This document shows positions 35,404 through 48,489 of a stretch of DNA of 64,000 bases, one piece after another; the stretch's first letter is position 1; every line of letters begins with the position of its first letter. The notes beneath the pieces are model-generated. The model saw nothing but the letters and a program-made list of their open reading frames with translations. It did no database searches and was not told the origin of the DNA. A program made the position numbers and the translations under genes. This DNA is from Codonopsis lanceolata (lineage: Eukaryota; Streptophyta; Magnoliopsida; Asterales; Campanulaceae): the NCBI GenBank assembly GCA_013146195.2, contig CM028377.1, forward strand, positions 100,648,435 through 100,712,434, written 5' to 3'.

Positions 35404-36031
35404 TAGAGTTGTCAAAACGGATGGGCTCGTTGGGTTAGCTTTCCGTCACCTAAGAGGTGGGTTGAGTTAAGAAAATAAGATCTCACTAGTTAGCGGGTCA
35501 AGCGGGTTGGGGCGGGGCGGGGTATTCGCCACTTACAAGTTGCAAATAATACAACCACAAGTTTGAAAATTATAAATTTAAATCATTTTCGTTAAAAATG
35601 TGAGATTATTTTTTATATCGAAAATATTTGTCAATGATTATGGATTCTTTAAAAAATGATACTTAAAGCAACAATAGATGCAAGAATAAGGTAGATTAAC
35701 CGTAATATTCATGGAAAAAATATTATAAAAACATGTAAAAAGAGTAATAATTAAATGGTTTTCTATTTTTTATTTTTTTCTCATTTTATACTATTAATAT
35801 TAGAGAAAATTGTTAAACAAACACTATTTAAAACATAATTATTTAAATAAATTATGAAATTTTTTGAGTTATTTATTATTATTTTTTGATTAATTGAAAG
35901 AAAAAGTTGATGGTTGACCTGCCTAACTCACAACCCATAATGGGTTGGGCTGGATTGACAATTTTCAGGTCCGTCAAGACCGTCACTTGGAGTGGCTCGT
36001 CCCGCCCCACCAATCCACCTTGACAGTTCTA
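35404..36031. mobile_element. hAT-like MITE, about 630 bp
   Basis: It runs TAGAGTTGTCAAAACGG ... CCTTGACAGTTCTA, with GC-rich subterminal regions (GCGGGTCAAGCGGGTTGG and GTCCCGCCCCACC) and an AT-rich middle. Target duplication is unclear. Confidence 0.6.
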
Positions 36032-37983
36032 TCAAGAACTCATAACTCAATAACTAATGATCAGATAAGAGTTAATTATGATGACCCATTAATGGTTCAG
36101 TACACTAATACCGAATTCATGTTAAGAAGTCATTTATTTCATGAAAAATAACTTACGAAGGATATTTTTCATTTTATTTATTTTTTTTGTATTTTTTTGT
36201 GTTCAGTAACATTAGAAAAACAACATCGATAGAAAATAAATGGAAAATATCCCCTTAGCTCCGGAAAACGATTTACGGACATGATCCGTAAGCTGTTTTC
36301 CAATTTCCAAACTAAGGGCAGGCTGTTCTTCTCTCTCTCTCCTGGTCTCTGATCTCTTCAACAATGCATCTCATCATTCCTTCTTTGATCATTCTTTCAC
36401 CATCCTTTGCCAAGTAAGAACCAACAATGCTATTCAGATTCTTTGAGAGAAATTGGCCAATAAGAGTAGTGGAACCAAAACCTAAGGAAGCACTGCCCAT
36501 TTAATTTGAAGCAATAATTTGCTAAATGACAACTGATTTCAAATAATTTCCTTTGAATTTTTTTCAAGATATGTTTTGTTTTCTACTCCCTCCCTTTCAA
36601 GCAAAAATATTCCTCATTTGAAAGTTAAACTTTTTAAGAAAACGACACTTTTAATAGTCAATTGGTAATAAAATGTCACTTTTATGTCTTAATTTTTAAA
36701 AGTTGACTCTTTAAATAAAGTATCTTAAAATAAAATAGTGGACTCTTTACCCAGAACGTAGTGATTATTTTTTTAGCTTAGATCTAGGGTTAATTATTAT
36801 TTCGAGATTACAGATCTATCACCCCTTTTTCTTTCCTTAATCTTCTTCCATTTTTTTTTTGTAAATTTTGAGGATTTAATTATTGTTTTTTTTTTTTTTG
36901 CTTTAATTCATAGAGATGTTTAGAATCAGATTTGTGTATTCGGTATCAGGGGCGGACCTATGCACAACACTAGGGGTGTAAGTGCCCCGCAGAAGTTTTT
37001 TTTTTTTTTTGAATTTCTACACTACAAAATGACATTATTTTAATTTTATTTTTATTTTTAAGTAATAATTAACATTAGTGACACTGCTGAGATTTATTTT
37101 TGGATCCGTCTTCGGTATGTCTCCTTTGCAATTTATGATTTGTTTTTTCTTTCATGAGATGGTTCAAATTTTTGGGATGATATATTCTCAGGGTTTTTTT
37201 TTTCTGTTTTCTTTTCTTGCACAAAGAGAATTCTTTAGCATATTGCAGTCTTTTGTTTAGAAATGATAGAGTATTGATCTAATTTTGTTTAGCTCTCTCT
37301 CTCTCTCTCTCTCTCTCATATTTCATTCTAAAATATTTTCTTGGTCGTTTTCAAAGTGCCAAGCAACCAACCGAAAATGTTTCTTATAAATTTTAAACAG
37401 TTTACCAAACACCGGAAAGTAAAATGTTTCATTTTCTGGAAGTTGTTTTCAGATATTTTTTTTTTTTGAAAGTCATTTTCGATAAAATAAACGTAATCCA
37501 AAATATTGAAACTAGTCAACAAATAATGGCAAATTAAGAATTTGCGTAAGACGTTTCTATTTCTGTTGTCGTTCTATGTGATTGAAACGTTTCTTTACTG
37601 TGCTTACTTTATTTCCTTTCTTTAAATCCACTATTTCTTGTTCTACTAGGAAGTACTCCCACGTTCTTAAAGAAATATCTTATTTTCATTTGTTGTCTGT
37701 TGCAATAAAATTATCATGTTTTAAATTATTTTTTTTCGAGATAACATTTTTACCACATTATCCGTATTTTTTTATCTACTTTAATTATGAGTTAAGACCA
37801 TATGTGCAAGGGATTTAAATGAAATAACATATTATACTAATATTTATAATTGAATTAATTATTTTTTATTGATATGTGTGCCTAGTCAAATATGACGATT
37901 ATTTAAAAACAAATGAGATATCTTGTTTGACCGAATAGACATATTATCTATTATAAATATGAAGATAATGTGTATTTTTAAGC
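36032..37983. other. gene-poor interval with MITE remnants
   Basis: It contains a Stowaway-type MITE at 36584-36766 (TACTCCCTCCCTTTC ... CCAGAACGTAGTGA). A GGAAAAC-TTACGGA inverted motif is at 36253-36302. A CAGGGGCGGACC-type hAT end is at 36948, with a CT microsatellite at 37293-37318. A 62-codon minus-strand open stretch (36500-36312) resembles nothing known and is not called as a gene. Confidence 0.5.
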
Positions 37984-38610
37984 ATTGTTATAAAAATCGT
38001 TAGACGGCGCTAGGCGCCACATCAGTGTCTAGCGCCTAGGGCGCCATCGGGCGTAGGCAGAGCCTAGAATTAAGACATTATTATATTTTTTCTTGTATAA
38101 CCTAATTAAGAAGCATTAAATATCCAAATATACTAATAGTAAATATCAACAATTAATTGCGTGTTAACAGGGCAACTTAACGATATTTCTTTAACGACAT
38201 CCATTAAAACGACTGCGGCTGTGAATGATTTCATACTCGTAGAACCGAACTTTTACAAAAAAAAAAAAAAAAGTTGAGATGCTATCTCTATAATTGTTTA
38301 AAGTCGAAGGACTAATGGTGCGATTAACCCTAGTAAATATCAACAACTGATATAAAAATAATGATCACACCACAAGGCTAAAAATTAAAAGTAAAATCAA
38401 CAATTTAATACCATTTCAAAGTTCAAAACAACATAATACTCCATAAGTTTATTTAAAAACTACTACAGTAGATAATTAATTAATTTTATATTGTTTTTAT
38501 TTTATTATTTTAAAAAGATTTTCAAAAAAATAAATGAATTCAACTAGCTTGATTTCTAAGCGCCATGGTGCGGCTAGACGAGCGCTTAGAATGATTTTAG
38601 AATACTGTTG
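37984..38610. mobile_element. MITE, GGCGCTAGGCGCC type
   Basis: The left end (TTGTTATAAAAATCG then GACGGCGCTAGGCGCC) and the right end (AAGCGCCATGG, CGAGCGCTTAGAATGATTTT) form imperfect inverted repeats around an AT-rich core of about 500 bp. Confidence 0.6.
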
Positions 38611-38627
38611 TTAAGGATACTCATAGT

Positions 38628-39283
38628 TAGGGGTGAGCATGGCCCATAAATGTCATCAAGTCCGTTAAAACACGTCAATGACCGGCCCATGGAGCCCGTG
38701 CCCATGAGCTATATATAGTACTGGGCTTTAGATTAGTCAAATGCCCGTGGTCTCGGACTCTACTGGGCCTTTAGCTGCTCCCTGCCCGTTATGCCCGGCC
38801 TGGCCCATCCTCTTCTATGATAACTTTTTTTAAATTTTTTTAATTATAGATCTTTGACCAAACCCTATATATTTAATTTATATGTATTATACTATTACTA
38901 TATTTATATATTATAGTTTATAACTAATAAAGCTATTGCTAAAAAATAAAAGCCTACAAATCAAATCCAATTATCTTAATAATTAATTACTCAATCAACT
39001 AGATATCTATTGATATTCTATTCTCAATCTCATGGCGATGAATTGATGGGCTGAAAGCTGAGCCCAAAGTTTGAATGAGAAAACAGTAAAATTATTTAAA
39101 AATATAAACAAATGGGCTGAAGCTCGTGCCTGCCCGTGCCCGCTCAATGCCCGTCTGAAGCCCGTCTACTAATGTTTGTGGGCTGATCAATAATACTGGG
39201 CTTTTAAATCTAATGTCCGCTGCTTGATGGACACATACTAAACATTATCAATGCCCGCAAACTTAGGACCCGTGCATACCCTA
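38628..39283. mobile_element. hAT-like non-autonomous element (G2), 656 bp
   Basis: It runs TAGGGGTGAGCATGG ... CGTGCATACCCTA, flanked by 8-bp duplications CTCATAGT (38620-38627) and CTCACAGT (39284-39291) with one mismatch. It is the uninterrupted relative of G1. GCCCGTGCCC-type repeats fill both subterminal regions. Confidence 0.85.
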
Positions 39284-39291
39284 CTCACAGT

Positions 39292-39979
39292 AGAGTAGGG
39301 CTCATCAATTAATATGGAAATGGAAAATGTTTTTTAAAAACGGTGAGAGTATTTTTGAACAATTTCAAAAGAGTATAGAATTGCGGATGTTAATCATTAC
39401 AAATGTCGAGCCCAACTCGTACTTCTCAGGCTCAAATAATTCTGTTTGATCACCAAATGCCGCAAAAGTCAAAACACGAGATTTCGATCAACGTTTCTCG
39501 TACTATACTACTTATATAACATAACGAAAGTTCAACGACCACAACCAAACCATGAAAGTCTTAGTATTGCTCCATGTTGGTGAGCAACTATATCTCTGTA
39601 TTATAAAAAAGATTAGTATTTAATTGATATTTCTGATCGATTGTGTTAAACACAACTGATGGTATAAATTGATTCGTAAGTATATGAGTTACAGATAAAC
39701 CCCACAGTTATCAGTTATGTTTGAATTACCCCTTTATAATTATATAAAACTGAATTACCCCGTCAGTTATGAGTTTTGTTTATTCCAATCATTTATTAAA
39801 CTGATTTCTTACCAACATCATGCTTATGACACGAATACATATATTAGTTTTCGTTAAATGCTTTACACATTGACTTTCTTTAATTAGAATTGACACAGTG
39901 ACCCTAATACTATATTGCAGCCCTATATGTTAATTTGTAAATATGAAGGCATCTTGCCCTTACTTGGCGGTAACTTAGT
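39292..39979. other. AT-rich intergenic sequence
   Basis: No gene or clear element recognised. Confidence 0.45.
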
Positions 39980-42214
39980 GGTCATCCTATATTTTCGCGA
40001 AAATTCCAATAAGCTCATTTTACTACTATTTTTCATATTTTTGTCACCCTACTTTATTGGTTCATGAGTTGGATGCCGTTAACAAAAGTTATTGAAAAGA
40101 CATAAATGCCCTCTATTAAATACATAAAAATACTAAAATATCAATCTTCATCCTCATTCCAACACCTATCTCTTTCTCTCTAGTTTCTTATAAGAACAAT
40201 GAAATTGAGAATATACACTATTCTGGATTCATCAGACCCATATTCTAGTACGCCATAGATCTATAATTATGAGAGTGCCCAGAAGCTTCTTAATTAGGGA
40301 ATATGAAAGCTTGGATTGAGACTTTCTCTCGACACTGCTATCAATCTTTCTTTGAAAGAGCGGATTGACAGGTCGGGCGAAGAGACTCTACCGAGTAAGA
40401 CTTTACCACCTGGTGGATTGGACTAATATATGTTTACCGAAAAACCTTAGTCGTCTGCGGCTTCGACTCCGATCGATGCGATTGCTTGAACCTTCATTTG
40501 AAACTATCGACCCATCAACCTTCTATTTACAAGGACCATTCTTTCAGTCAACGGTTCTGGCATTACTCTTATGGTATCGAAAATTTCCGCCGACTTTACC
40601 GCCATAACATCATCGAGAAGAAAGTTGACGATTCCCCTCTTGGGAGTGGCCAGAAAAACAGAGGCGATGAAGACTTACAATTCTCGATCAAATGCCCTAT
40701 TCAATCGGTCCAACAAATCTCGAATCAACTCCAGATTTACTTTCTCAGTTCAAGTGAGAGGCAAGAAAATGGGGCTAAGTCGAACTCGCAAGAAAATCCG
40801 ACCAGATGTGGAAGAAATATCTCGACCTATTTCTTAGATCAACACAAATCAAATCAATATTTACACAATCCAAGGCTATAGTTATCATCTCCGAGAGAGG
40901 AAAGGATCTAAAAGTAGATCCGAGGTAGAGTGTTAAACTTTTATACATGCATGAGTTTCAAACATAAATCATTTTTAGAAACTCATGATACTTTAATAAA
41001 ACTCAAAACCTTGGAACACATAATTCTCACGATTTAATGTACAAATACATGTAATGGAAACGAACCTGGATCCATAATGTTGACTTACAACTGTTATGGA
41101 AAGCGGAATTTTCGACCTTACCTTTTACTTTAATTTTTCCTTGATGACGAGGAGAGTTTCCCTTTAATTTCCGTTTTCTTTTCTTTTCCTTTCCTCTTGT
41201 ATAACCTTATATATCTCTTGTCTTGTCCCTAGCACTTACAATTGGTTTGGACATTATATATATAGAGATAAGGCGGCTGGACTTTGTAACTTCACCAAGA
41301 AGGAAACCAAACAATCCTTCTTGGTCCTAACTCCAAGCCACCGCCTCAAGGAAAGGAATGATGTTATTGATAAATATCATTGACTTTGGTCAATGATGTT
41401 TATCTCCAAAGGGAATGTATATACATATATGTTCATTTTTATGTATATACTATGTACAATTTTTAAAGGCATAGGAAGAAGGAGTACCACTTTAAAATTC
41501 TCAAGCTTTAACATAATTTTATTCTCACTTAACCATCGAAGTGGGACACTTTACATGTTAAAACTTTATTTAACATTAATTCATATGGGTCACCTTACGA
41601 AATAAATCCAACATAGAGGTGAAAGATTTGCTAATCTCTATTGTAAATATCGAGGTGGCGGCTGCGGATTGGGTAGAAGAAATTTTCATCACGGGAGAAA
41701 AAGGTGTGGTGGTGCTGACAGGGGAAGTGGTTGGTCGATGATTTAAAAGGAGGAAGAAGAAAGAGACTGAGTTTTTGTTGTGTGCGTGTTCAGAGTTGAA
41801 GGCAAGAACTAAGAAGACGGGAGAGAGAAAGAGCAAGGGGTGGAAGAGGGTTACGTGAGAATTGATAATTGAGACTGGAGTGACGGGGATGGTTAAGAGA
41901 GAGAGAGAGAACGAGATGAGGCTGTCGAAGAGAGGCTTGGCCTAGAGCCTGCGATAATTGCTCCAATGAGTTTAAAAAGTTTATGAAATCAAATTGGGGA
42001 AGAAGATGAAGTGAGGGAGGTGCGGGTGGGAGAATGTGATTAGCACGTGCAAATAGTAAGAGTATTTTCGGGTTATCACAAAAAATTTAGATGGTTCATC
42101 CCAAAAAAATAGACGAAGTGATTAACGTGATACCTTTGGTAAAGTAGGGTGACCAAAGTCTGAAAAATGGTAGTAGAGTGAGCTTATTAAAATTTTCGCG
42201 AAAGCAAGGTGACC
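39980..42214. mobile_element. long-TIR transposon, probably non-autonomous Mutator-like
   Basis: Roughly 90-bp terminal inverted repeats lie at 39980-40070 and 42122-42214. They share TTTTCGCGAAAATT, AATAAGCTCA, CTACTA(C/T)ATTTTTCA-like and GTCACCCTACTTTA. The 2.2-kb interior has overlapping short open frames (40365-40881) but no transposase. It also has a 16-bp-arm hairpin at 41369-41404 (GATAAATATCATTGAC). Target duplication was not identified. Confidence 0.75.
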
Positions 42215-42859
42215 AGATAGATAATTAAGCCAACAAAATGAGGGAGTGTAGTATAATAAATCTCACATGTCTAAGGGTCAAACTATGTTTTTGGCTCTGC
42301 CTGGATCCATTGAGAGTGATTAGTGGTGGGTAATCGTGCTTATCGTAGTGATGTTTCCTTCAAGTTATCAACAAAAAATAAAATATTTTTTTATTACAAT
42401 TTGTAACTAAATAAAATTATACCTACAATGTTCCACCATTTTGAACTAGGTCAAGTCTAGCTAGAAATGAGCCCTTAAAAGTTAAAACCTTCAAAGTACA
42501 AGGCAATGCCAGAAAGGTGAGAGTGACATGCATAATTTGAATAGGGAAGGGAAGGATGTTGCTTGTAGCAATTGCAAACAACTTAGGCATAACAAGAGAG
42601 TGCAAAAACACAAAGAGCAACTGATGAGGAAATAACTAAAACTTTTTGATATTTTTGGGAAAAATATCAAAAAGTTTCATTAAAAAAATTCTCATATCCA
42701 AAAGTCTCAAAAATATTTTTTATCCAAAAAGCTCCAAATTTTAAAATTTAATACTACAAAGTCTAAAACTTAACGTGTCTAGATATGTTAAAAAGCTTTT
42801 ATTTTGATGAAAATATATTTTCCTTTCTATTTATGACACTTATGATAAGAATTTCATTG
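42215..42859. other. AT-rich intergenic sequence
   Basis: No gene is supported. It contains repeated TTTTTGATATTTTTGGGA-like stretches near 42645-42720. Confidence 0.45.
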
Positions 42860-42986
<127 letters not shown>

Positions 42987-42989
<3 letters not shown>

Positions 42990-43556
42990 GAAGTTTTCAA
43001 TAATTACAACCACTTGGAAGGTTTCACTCACAACCATTTCTTCAACTTGAATTTCGTGGAAAATTACTTGCAATTCTTGCACTTGATTGTAGATAGTTTT
43101 GGAATCCACCATTTTATAATCCAGGAAGCGGCCAACAATAAATTTCTTGGCTCCAGCATCCTCGGATGTATACTTGTGGTCCAATGATGTCCACAATTCC
43201 CTTGTCGTTTTCTTACCACACTAAACATTGTACAATGAATCTGTCAATCCATTTAGTACATAGTTTCTGCAAAGGAAATCCAAATGATTACATGCGTCCA
43301 CAACTGTTGCAACTTGGACATCATTCTGATTCTCACCCACCGTTTGAGGATCTTCTTTCAGACACCTCACTAGGTTCAGGGTGGTCAAGTAGAACAACAT
43401 CTTTTTCTTCCATCGCTTGAAATTCAAGCCATTGAACTTCTTCGGTTTCTCGCTATGATGCACGGGCACAGTGGGATTGGTCACAATCTGATTCACAGTA
43501 GCATTGGTCACTGTTGGATTGGAAGTCGTGACATTCAAAGTCATATTATTCTCCAT
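42987..43556 (-). pseudogene. truncated copia gag
   Basis: A minus-strand frame starts MENNMTLNVTTSNP at 43556. It continues with KPKKFNGLNFKRWKKKMLF, DFLCRNYVLNGLTDSLYNV, a single in-frame TAG, then LWTSLDHKYTSEDAGAKKF and FLDYKMVDSKTIYNQVQEL. This is the UBN2/DUF4219-type gag of Ty1/copia. It breaks off at the ATT microsatellite; zinc knuckle, protease and pol are absent. Confidence 0.9.
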
Positions 43557-44867
43557 TCCAGTAGTTTGGGTACTTGGTTCAGCTTGTCATACCTGAAACA
43601 TGAACAAAATCAAAATACACAATTATGTAATTTGTAAAAAGTGAGATTTCCCTTATAAGGGTCTATTGTCATCCACGATAACAGTATGAATCTGTTTTAA
43701 GATTGTTAGAAATAAACAGGAAAATCAATACAATTTATAGAATAGAAAAACAATTATAGAAATTGTTACCGATGTTAATAGCTTGAAGATTGCTGATGCT
43801 TCAAATGTGTGCTGGTAGTCTTCAAGTCTGTTGGTATAGGTAGACGTGAATATCTGCTGGTAAGTCTTCAAGTCTGTTGTTTGCTTCTTGTGAAGTCTGC
43901 TGGTGAACCTTCAAGTCTGCATTTACTTCTTGTGAAGTCTGCTGGTGTACATGTGGAAGGAAAGTCTGTTGCTGGTCTGAGACCTGTGTCGAACATAGTT
44001 TCCCTAAAACAGATTCGTCCCTTCCAGTAAGTGATTGAAAGCTTAACTGGACGTCTGTCTCCCAAGATACAACGGAGACACGGAGTGACCTTTAGCACGA
44101 AGGTTTCCGGCAAACTGAAACTTGTGTCTGACTCTATCACCAAATAGAAATATAGGAGGCCAAAGGGGACGCTAACAAAATATGATGCAAGAGAGTCCAT
44201 GGTGATTGTTCTTAATCGTGCCTTTCAATTATTAATGTTATCTTCATTATACAGGTTGTAGCAGAAAATGAATTGATTACGATAATTAATTAGACGTTTT
44301 GATTCACCCATAATGAACCTCATTAAAGTGTCATGAAGGCATAATAAATCTGCCAATGAATGCTGAAATTACGAAAGCAAAAGAATAATTAATAAAACGT
44401 GGATTATCTGAACAGACAAATTTGGTCTGACGTTCATGTCCGCGGTTCCCTGAAAGCTAAATTGGATCATGATTTGCACCCCCTGCACGGGCGTACGCGA
44501 GAGAGAGTCTCTATTCCACACAAGCTTATCCTTACCACATAAGACACTTGTATATAAACCATTCAAGCTTTTGTTAATTTTGCAATATGGGATAAACTCA
44601 TTTCCAACACCACACTTTAACCAATCATAACTTATTCATCCCAATACCAAATTTGACAAATTGATATATGATTTCGATATTCTCACGGAGTATAACACGT
44701 TTCCACAATTGCCCTTGTCATTAGATAATTGACTTGTAAAGAAATATGTGCTACAAGATTGCACAATTTTATTCTTTAAACACAATTTTTCCAATATGAG
44801 TCGTACGAGCCACTTCTTGAATATCGCGCTGGAGTACGGTTCGGCCTTGACGATGTTAAGGATTTAA
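43557..44867 (-). repeat. probable leader/LTR region of the truncated copia element
   Basis: It lies immediately upstream of the gag start on the minus strand. It contains a degraded primer-binding-like GGTATGACAAGCTGAACC (about 43573-43590). A tandem set CTTCAAGTCTG...GAAGTCTGCTGGT is at 43808-43960. LTR limits could not be fixed, so part of this span may be unrelated intergenic DNA. Confidence 0.4.
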
Positions 44868-45150
44868 GTGGGGGAGATTGTAATACCCCAATCCTACATC
44901 AGGTAGATGTGGGACATGTGTGTGATTTAGAAGGTGGTTATACACTACTACTAAGCACCAACATTATCTATGAACTTTTGGGTCGGCTTGTGATGAGCCT
45001 ATGACCTCAAGGTATTGCGTGCTCAGTGGGTCAGTGTGTGGATACTACACGTAACGGACCGAACTTTCGGGTTCAGGTAGTTACATGTAGACCCCTAGAG
45101 CAAGAATTTGGATAAATATGCACAACTAAGTCAAGCCAGGCATTTCCAGT
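44868..45150 (+). repeat. putative Ty3/gypsy polypurine tract and LTR start
   Basis: AGTGGGGGAGAT at about 44868-44879 precedes TGTAATACCCCAATCC, a polypurine tract plus LTR start typical of gypsy elements. The right end of the LTR was not found and no pol sequence precedes it. Confidence 0.4.
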
Positions 45151-46241
45151 AAGCCTAATCACATATTCACATCGAATGTAGTAGGCCAGCCACATCAAAT
45201 GCATAGTTCCAATTACATCAAATGCTACTCAATGTATAAGCACCTTGACTCAAAAGTCACCTACGAAAGGTGATAAATGCTTTCATTTGAGGGGAAATTC
45301 ATTCATGACAAAGTGTGACATTTTCAAGAAGTAATCAGTCTTGATTTAATGTTTGTTTGGTCAAGTAATTACTTTGAATGTGGTCCTTTTTTGTTGTTAA
45401 TTATAGCTAATTTTATTTTAGACATATACTTGTTATGATGATTGTAATATAGTTGGTAAAAATCCCTTGGCTTGGAGAGGTCATTATTACTCAAGTATAT
45501 TGATAATAACAATTGCTTGTGAACAAGTGTTTTTAGAATTCTTTTATTTGGTTGTGTATGATAAATATAATAGAAATGATGATTATGTAAAGTTGTATTT
45601 GGTTGTAATAAGGGTTAGCTTTTGTGTTCATTAGTTTTCACAAATTTGTCATTTTTGTTGTGTTGAACTATTGATCAAAAAAAGTTGTCCTCCATTTTCC
45701 TTAATTTGACTACTAATGCAAAAATTGCATGATGATGCCATTAATTAATTACCTCATATAATCTTCAAATATACCTCATTTATACTTCAATTATTGTCCT
45801 CATGACAACCATACAATGGTATAATTCATAACGTTTACATTGGAAAAAAATTGCGGTCATTCCACTTTTCAAAGTTCAACCGTTTAACACCGTTATATTT
45901 TTTCGTAACCAGAAAAAAAAAACTTTTAATACATCCCGATGTACAACTTGTCTTTTCCTAGTTAAGAAAAAACATAGGAATGTAAAGCGATTGAAAATTA
46001 TCTAGACTCGCTTGAATTTCTCCCATTTATATATACATCACAAAAATAGGTTTATGACTTAATGCTAATCAACATCCTACTAAATGTTCACAAAAAAATC
46101 CAACAAACTTTATATGCATTGCTAGTCAAACATTTGCTTTAGTCAAATCAATAGTAACATAAACCGCTCTCCTTTAAATGCTACTCATAGTGATACAACT
46201 TAACCACTTTTTTAGACAACATAAACCTCACTATAGCATTT
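45151..46241. other. AT-rich intergenic sequence
   Basis: No gene recognised. Confidence 0.45.
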
Positions 46242-46752
46242 TGTTGAGAACAGAATGACTCGATTATCCTGATAACAGACCAAGTCCTCCGAGGACTTTT
46301 GGTTGGACCTCAAAGGGGGCCCGTGGTACAGACTTTTGGGCTTCTGACAAAAATGCGGTCGCATCATGTTTGGACAAAGTGACCGCATTAAGAAGCGGTC
46401 GCATCCTAGGACAAAGCGACCACATTACTTTGGGAGAAATTTGGAGGATGTTTCTGTCGTCAAGCGGTCACTCTCAGGAATGAATGCGACCGCATCCGTT
46501 GGCGAAGTGGTCGCATCGCATGGAGCAAAATGACCGCGTCCGTGTAGCATAATTGTTTTCCCAGTTTCCTTATTTATTCAGTTTAGAGTTTGATATTGTA
46601 TCCCTATATATTGTAACCTTAGAACGTGTAAAAAGTTGACTTAATAAAATTTCAAGAGTCAGTTGGCCCCAATCTCTCTCTCTTTTCTCTGTGATTGATC
46701 TTGCTATTACTGTATTAATTATTTGCAAAGTCTTCGTTGTGCATAATACATT
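46242..46752 (+). repeat. LTR-like sequence with GCGGTCGCAT repeats (plus orientation)
   Basis: It starts TGTTGAGAACAGAATG and holds about six GCGGTCGCAT-like motifs (46345-46540). It continues through GATATTGTATCCCTATATAT and GGCCCCAATCTCTCTC to GTTGTGCATAATACA. It is homologous to 47496-46977 on the other strand. Confidence 0.7.
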
Positions 46753-46976
46753 TGGACTCAAAATGTCATACAACCATCACAACAACAATTAACACAACTC
46801 GTAGCGTGACCTTTCAATGACTTCTAACATAAGGTTTCAGCGATGCAATTTCCATATCTTTCATTACCAGTTTTAGTTCAAGCCTATTCACTTAGTCATT
46901 TTCCTCTCTTTTGTCTTATGCAGCTTCATTTCAACTTTGGCCAACTTCTCTTTTGATTCAACATCTTGGCTTATTC

Positions 46977-47496
46977 TGTTGTGTACAACAGAAGCAAATA
47001 ACAAACAATCACAAAGTAATGCAAGATCAAATGAAAGAGAAAGGATAGAGATTGGGGTCAACGGACTTTTGAAGTTGTATTATTGTTAATATTTTACACA
47101 TTCTAGGGTTATAACTATATACATGGATACAATATCAAATACTAAACCGACTTAAACAAGGGAAACACAAACGCAACTTGTCCTACAGACGCGGTCGCGT
47201 CTTGAGTCACTTCTTAAGATTCGACCGCCTTTGTATCGATGCGGTCGCTTCTCGCAATGGGATGCAACCACTTCTTCTCCAGAAAATGTCTTCGACTAAG
47301 ACACGGTCGCTTGACGCAACCTCTTCCCGACCCGATCCCCTTGCCTTGACCAGACGCGACTGCTTCCGTGCGTTAAACCCAAAAGTTTGTATCGCATGGT
47401 ACTATGCCCACCGCACCCCCCATTCGAGGCACAACCAACTTCTACAACCTGCGAGGCCAAGTCCTCATCCGCTCGTACCTTTGCACATTTTCTACA
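46977..47496 (-). repeat. LTR-like sequence, inverted partner
   Basis: On the minus strand it starts TGTAGAAAATGTGC and has ACCGTGTC/GCGGTCGC-type motifs. It then has GATATTGTATCCATGTATAT and GACCCCAATCTCTATCC, and ends TGTTGTACACAACA. It parallels 46242-46752 in order, in opposite orientation, about 225 bp away. Confidence 0.7.
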
Positions 47497-47595
47497 TAAA
47501 CACAAACATATATGTTATTGGTCATTAATTATGAGTATTTTCAAAGCATAAACCTTTTTAATTATATCATCATCTCAATTATATCTCCTACTAAT

Positions 47596-48484
47596 TGTAG
47601 ACACCCCAATTTTATACCCATGTTTGTAACATTCTATAAAATGTTAAATCTAATTAAAAAAAACTAACAAACGTTAACTTTCAGGGGGTTCAATGTGTCA
47701 AAGGAAGAAACAAGAAACAAAACAAAGAGCAGAAGGGGGAAAAGTGTCAAAAAAGACGAAAAGGGGCGCTGCCTTATACAACTTTGGGCGCGGCGCCCAA
47801 GGTTGTTGTAGGGGGCTCCCATTTTTGTTGTTTCCGTCTTCAGTTTCCTTCTTTGGTACAATTATTCCAGTGTATGGTATAACATATTAAAGCACAAACC
47901 TAAAATATCTTATGTTGCCTTCGCAGTTAAGTCTCGTCGGCCTATAAATAAAAGCATGCACCCAGTGCTTTCAGAGAGTTCAGAACGGAGAGAATTTATA
48001 CGCAGAAGGTTTTCAGATAAATCTCAGAGTGCTGTTACCTGCCAAAATCTTCCTAAACAATTACACTCCCCAGCCAAATATAAACCTAGTCAACCGGTTA
48101 GGTTCTCGCCCTATTGATCGGCTCCAAAAAACCAAAGCAAGCAATTGCGCTGCCCGATTTCAGACGCGATATCAACCAAAGCAAGCAATTGCGCTGCTTT
48201 ATTTAAATTAAATTTATAAAAAAATATATTTATCAAAAAATATATTTTGAGACCGAAAGAGCGAGTTGGGTGCCTAACCCCTTCCCAACTCGTAAATTAG
48301 CCTTCGAACCCTCATATTATGGTATATTTGGTTTTTATCTGTTTAACCATAAAATAGAGATGGCGACTCTGTTAATATTTTTTTGAGTCCACAAATGAGA
48401 CCGAGCGTATTCCACGCGCTCAAAGTTTTGAATCCCACCCGCTTATTTCGATAGCGTGGACCGGTTCGGAACGGGGTGCTCGCA
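47596..48484 (+). mobile_element. solo LTR, Ty3/gypsy style, 889 bp
   Basis: It runs TGTAGACACCCCAATT ... GGGGTGCTCGCA with identical 5-bp flanks CTAAT (47591-47595 and 48485-48489). A TATA box (CCTATAAATAAAAGC, about 47942) is followed by a leader-like region. A GGGCGCGGCGCCC palindrome is near 47787-47799. There is no internal domain. Confidence 0.88.
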
Positions 48485-48489
48485 CTAAT

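Noticed and set aside
36312..36500. 62-codon minus-strand open stretch as a host gene fragment
   Set aside because: No recognised domain, no splice partner found nearby and MITE sequence on both sides.
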